Source: Muribaculaceae bacterium (GTDB lineage Bacteria > Bacteroidota > Bacteroidia > Bacteroidales > Muribaculaceae). Taken from it: DNA of 26,438 nt. The notes beneath the pieces were generated by a model. That model was not told where the DNA came from. It was given only the letters and a program-made list of their open reading frames with translations, and made no database searches. Shown one piece after another: positions 23,983 through 26,438 of this stretch; positions within the stretch are counted from its first letter, which is position 1, and every line of letters starts with the position of its first letter. The translations under genes and the position numbers were made by a program. The stretch covers positions 1 to 26,438 of the forward strand of contig JAHHQT010000018.1 in NCBI GenBank assembly GCA_020026215.1, written 5' to 3'.

Positions 23983-24258
23983 TTACTTTCTGATACCTAG
24001 CTCTGATTTAGCAACGATAGCACGGTAACGTTCAATGTCTTTCTTAGCCAAGTAGTCAAGAAGACGACGACGTTTACCTACCAACATTTTCAAAGCGCGA
24101 GTTGTGTTATGATCTTTGTGATTTGACTTCAAGTGTTCAGTCAAATGAGCGATACGGATTGAAAATAATGCAATCTGAGCCTCTGGAGACCCAGTATCAG
24201 TATTAGACTTACCGTATTTCTCGAAGATCGCCTTTTTTTCTTCAGAATTCAAATACAT
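23983..24258 (-). CDS. rpsO: 30S ribosomal protein S15
   Basis: A 91-residue primary 16S rRNA-binding protein of the small subunit's central domain. Family landmarks are DTGSPEAQIALFSIRIAHLT, EHLKSNHKDHNTTRALKMLV, the rRNA-contact segment GKRRRLLDYLAKKD, and the end SELGIRK. The length is normal. It has its own promoter about 40 bp upstream and a strong terminator, so it is a single-gene unit and not part of the dut operon, which lies downstream in the same direction. Confidence 0.98.
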   Translation of the reverse strand: MYLNSEEKKAIFEKYGKSNTDTGSPEAQIALFSIRIAHLTEHLKSNHKDHNTTRALKMLVGKRRRLLDYLAKKDIERYRAIVAKSELGIRK

Positions 24259-24298
24259 TCTAAGACAATTTTAATTAGTTAATATTTAATTTGCGGTG

Positions 24299-24329
24299 CA
24301 AAGATACACCATTTTTCTATTCTCACAAA
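24299..24329 (-). promoter_or_regulatory. Promoter of rpsO
   Basis: On the minus strand TTTG (24329 to 24326), 19 bp, then TATCTTTG (24306 to 24299), a perfect Bacteroidetes consensus. The transcript should start near 24292, about 33 nt before the start codon. The rest of the 24259-24691 gap, apart from this promoter and the -7 box at 24663, shows nothing I can assign. Confidence 0.88.
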
Positions 24330-24662
24330 ATATTACGTCATCTTTTCCAACAAATTTTGTCAAGATTAATCAAAAAATCAACCATTTACGCAAAGCCTCT
24401 GCTCTTTTATGCGATAAACAAACGATATAGAATTTTTATTCATCGGTTAGCAAATACATGGCAGAGTTTGAAGAATAACGAACAAAATACCTCAATTCAT
24501 TATTATCGAGAGTTGTGGTCTATCACAAGTTATCATTCCGAATCATAACCCACAAAAATAGAATTAATTATATTCATTGCACGATTAAATTTGAACCGTT
24601 TTCGCCCCTTAATTAGGAATAAAAAATTGACGACAAACCTTTTTTCTTTAGTGCCGTTAATG

Positions 24663-24670
24663 TATCTTTG
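24663..24670 (+). promoter_or_regulatory. -7 box of the hydroxyacid dehydrogenase promoter
   Basis: TATCTTTG matches TAnnTTTG exactly. It overlaps the TTG at 24668 that would begin the longest frame, so translation must start downstream, at the ATG at 24692. The -33 region is only T-rich (24640-24645). Confidence 0.75.
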
Positions 24671-24691
24671 TATAAAACAACATTCTTTATT

Positions 24692-25648
24692 ATGAAAATC
24701 TGTATTCTTGACGGCTACACATTAAATCCCGGAGATTTGAACTGGGAAGGTTTCAAAAATTTAGGTGATTTGACCATTTACGACCGTACATCGGCAAAAG
24801 ATGTCGTGGAACGTGCCAAAGATTTTGAAATTGTATTGACAAACAAAGTGGTACTGGATGCCGAAGCGATTGCTCAACTTCCAAAATTGAAGTACATCGG
24901 CGTACTGGCTACCGGCTATAACGTGGTTGATATTGCAGCTGCCCATAATAAAGGAATCATCGTAACCAATATTCCTGCCTACAGCACCATGTCGGTTGCA
25001 CAAATGGTGTTCGCCCATATTTTGAATTTCACCAATCAAATCGCACACTACACCGAAGAAAACCGCAAAGGCAGATGGAGCAACTCCACCGACTTCTGCT
25101 ACTGGGACCAACCGATTATGGAACTTTACGGCAAGACCATGGGTTTGATAGGTTTGGGAAATATCGGTATGGCGGTTGCGAAAGTAGCATTGGCATTGGG
25201 AATTAAAGTTATTGCCATGACATCCAAGAAAGCAGAACAATTACCGGAAGGCATTACCCCGGTCACTAAAGAATATTTACTACAAAATGCCGACATCATC
25301 AGCTTGCATTGTCCGTTGACAGAAACCACCAAGAATTTCATCAACAAGGAAACTTTGAGTATGATGAAACCGTCAGCTATCGTTATTAATACAGGTCGTG
25401 GTCCATTGGTCAATGAGCAAGAATTGGCAGACGCATTGAATAACGGAGTTATCGCAGGATTTGGAGCAGATGTACTTTCCGTTGAACCCGCCTTGAAAGA
25501 CAATCCTTTATTGACTGCAAAAAATTGCCAAATCACTCCTCACATTGCCTGGGCTTCAGTTGAAGCACGTAAACGCCTGATGGACATAGCAGTGGAAAAT
25601 GTCCGCCAATTCATTTCAGGCGAAAAAGTAGTAAATACCATCCGCTAA
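24692..25648 (+). CDS. D-2-hydroxyacid dehydrogenase (glycerate dehydrogenase type)
   Basis: A 318-residue cytoplasmic NAD(P)-dependent oxidoreductase that interconverts D-2-hydroxy acids and 2-keto acids, likely hydroxypyruvate and D-glycerate by resemblance to HprA (opening MKICILDGYTLNPGDLNWEG). The dinucleotide-binding motif GLGNIG is at 154-159. The catalytic set is Arg236 in NTGRG, Glu265 in LSVEPALKDNPL and His284 in TPHIAWAS. The second Rossmann strand ends VIAMTSKK, with no acidic residue at the position that usually selects NAD, which hints at NADP use. The start at 24692 is preferred over 24668, because the latter lies in the -7 box. It appears monocistronic; the next gene has its own promoter. 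Confidence 0.93.
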   Translation: MKICILDGYTLNPGDLNWEGFKNLGDLTIYDRTSAKDVVERAKDFEIVLTNKVVLDAEAIAQLPKLKYIGVLATGYNVVDIAAAHNKGIIVTNIPAYSTMSVAQMVFAHILNFTNQIAHYTEENRKGRWSNSTDFCYWDQPIMELYGKTMGLIGLGNIGMAVAKVALALGIKVIAMTSKKAEQLPEGITPVTKEYLLQNADIISLHCPLTETTKNFINKETLSMMKPSAIVINTGRGPLVNEQELADALNNGVIAGFGADVLSVEPALKDNPLLTAKNCQITPHIAWASVEARKRLMDIAVENVRQFISGEKVVNTIR

Positions 25649-25661
25649 AAACAGACTGATA

Positions 25662-25693
25662 TTTGTCTGATTAGCCTATAATATGTACTTTTG
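25662..25693 (+). promoter_or_regulatory. Promoter of the DUF3109 gene
   Basis: TTTG (25662-25665), 20 bp, then TACTTTTG (25686-25693). It matches the consensus fully. The transcript should start near 25700, about 39 nt before the ATG at 25739. Confidence 0.82.
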
Positions 25694-25738
25694 CAGAAAT
25701 TTTCAAAATAAGTGAAATTTAAAACTGAAGAGACAACT

Positions 25739-26320
25739 ATGTTACAAATAGGCACAGCATTGGTAAGCCTTGATTTGATAGAACGCTTTTTCTGCTGTGA
25801 TCTGTCGAAATGTTTAGGCGAATGTTGCATCGAGGGAGATGCAGGAGCACCGATCAATGAAGAAGAATATGAGACTCTAAAGAAAATCCTTCCTGAAATA
25901 TGGGATGATTTGCTCCCGAAAGCCAAAGAAGTCATAGAACAACAAGGCGTGGCCTACGTGGACGAAGAAGGTGATTTGGTCACTTCCATCGTTGACGGCA
26001 AAAATTGTGTCTTTACCTGTTATGGCGAAAACGGCATGTGCTATTGTGCCATCGAGAAAGCGTTTCGTGAAGGACGCGTAGATTTCTACAAGCCTATATC
26101 ATGCCACCTGTACCCTGTTAGAATTGATGAATACAAGGATTTCACAGCAGTCAACTATCACAGATGGAAGATTTGCAAGGCCGCTGAAGTTTTGGGCCGC
26201 AAGAACAATATACGTGTCTATCAATTCCTGAAAGAGCCATTGATACGCCGTTTCGGCAAGCAATGGTACGATGAACTTTGCGTGGCTTGCGAAGCATATT
26301 TGGAAGAATACGGCGATTAA
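25739..26320 (+). CDS. DUF3109 family cysteine-rich protein
   Basis: A 193-residue cytoplasmic protein. The N-terminus IGTALVSLDLIERFFCCDLS then KCLGECCIEGDAGAPINEEE is the signature of DUF3109, a Bacteroidetes family related to proteins predicted to bind zinc or an iron-sulfur cluster (YkgJ-like CxxxCxxCC logic). Further cysteines are in NCVFTCYGENGMCYCAIEKA, ISCHLYPVRI, WKICKAAEVLG and LCVACEAYLE, a spacing suitable for metal binding. The ATG at 25739 is chosen because it is the first one before the family motif; a GTG at 25712 would add nine residues. The function is unknown. Confidence 0.9.
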   Translation: MLQIGTALVSLDLIERFFCCDLSKCLGECCIEGDAGAPINEEEYETLKKILPEIWDDLLPKAKEVIEQQGVAYVDEEGDLVTSIVDGKNCVFTCYGENGMCYCAIEKAFREGRVDFYKPISCHLYPVRIDEYKDFTAVNYHRWKICKAAEVLGRKNNIRVYQFLKEPLIRRFGKQWYDELCVACEAYLEEYGD

Positions 26321-26326
26321 ATCTAT

Positions 26327-26352
26327 AATTTGCCGTATTTAGTGTGCAAATT
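26327..26352 (+). terminator. Possible weak terminator after the DUF3109 gene
   Basis: AATTTGC (26327-26333) pairs with GCAAATT (26346-26352) with a 12-nt loop. The T run is 14 nt further on (26368-26374), so termination here is uncertain. Confidence 0.3.
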
Positions 26353-26353
26353 A

Positions 26354-26384
26354 ATTGATTATCTAATTTTTTTTCCTACCTTTG
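26354..26384 (+). promoter_or_regulatory. Strong outward promoter at the right edge
   Basis: ATTG (26354-26357), 19 bp, then TACCTTTG (26377-26384), followed by C as in many strong promoters of this group. The transcript should start at about 26391, and its gene lies beyond the window. The first transcribed bases form an inverted repeat: GATAGGCAA (26391-26399) with TTGCCTATC (26427-26435). Confidence 0.8.
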
Positions 26385-26438
26385 CATAGTGATAGGCAAC
26401 AGTTCTAAAAACATATTTCGCTATTATTGCCTATCTAT

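Noticed and set aside
24291..24548. ORF in the gap between rpsO and the dehydrogenase
   Set aside because: It overlaps the rpsO promoter, starts from an unsupported codon and has AT-driven composition without recognisable features.
24668..24691. N-terminal extension of the hydroxyacid dehydrogenase
   Set aside because: Its TTG start is part of the -7 box at 24663, so it lies upstream of the transcript start.

Overview
The window looks like ordinary chromosome of a Bacteroidales bacterium. I base this on promoters of the Bacteroidetes type (TTTG, 19-20 bp, TAnnTTTG), weak Shine-Dalgarno signals, many lipoproteins and outer-membrane barrels, families largely restricted to Bacteroidetes (DUF4292, DUF3109, DUF4377, GH29 fucosidase next to a transglutaminase-like protein), and the gene order dut - TPR protein - DUF4292 lipoprotein - EnvC-like protein. 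No phage, transposon, CRISPR array, rRNA or tRNA is visible.

Left part, plus strand (1-10845). A DUF2148 ferredoxin-domain gene at the edge has an in-frame TAA where its fifth codon should be. A small outer-membrane barrel and an M3 dipeptidyl carboxypeptidase follow. Next is a glycerol unit (glpK, glpF) bounded by similar terminators. Two gene-poor stretches come next. The first (5954-6439) holds a copy of the element found upstream of glpK, then a series of hairpins ending in a strong terminator, just before a DUF3108 gene. The second (7196-7785) holds a strong promoter, a structured leader, an unlisted 46-codon ORF and a strong terminator, followed by aqpZ. Two small lipoproteins and two outer-membrane barrels complete this part.

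Middle (11003-14908). A GH29 alpha-L-fucosidase and a large exported transglutaminase-like protein form a two-gene unit, probably for use of host or dietary fucosylated material. The large protein carries a second, degenerate copy of its transglutaminase core.

Minus-strand block (14892-24258). Nine closely packed genes run dut, TPR protein, DUF4292 lipoprotein, EnvC-like factor, FemAB-like transferase, Wzx-like flippase, xth, C_GCAxxG_C_C protein and cutC. The spacing (8-bp overlap to 14-bp gaps) suggests one long operon mixing nucleotide hygiene, envelope biogenesis and DNA repair. The operon converges on, and overlaps, the end of the transglutaminase gene. rpsO sits upstream with its own promoter and terminator.

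Right end (24663-26438). A D-2-hydroxyacid dehydrogenase and a DUF3109 cysteine-rich protein each have a clear promoter. A third strong promoter fires out of the window and its transcript would start with a 9-bp stem-loop.

The items most likely to be new are the 46-codon transcription unit at 7243-7690, the structured RNA at about 6096-6377 with its duplicated upstream element, and the internally duplicated transglutaminase-like protein. All assignments come from reading the sequence; no database search was run.
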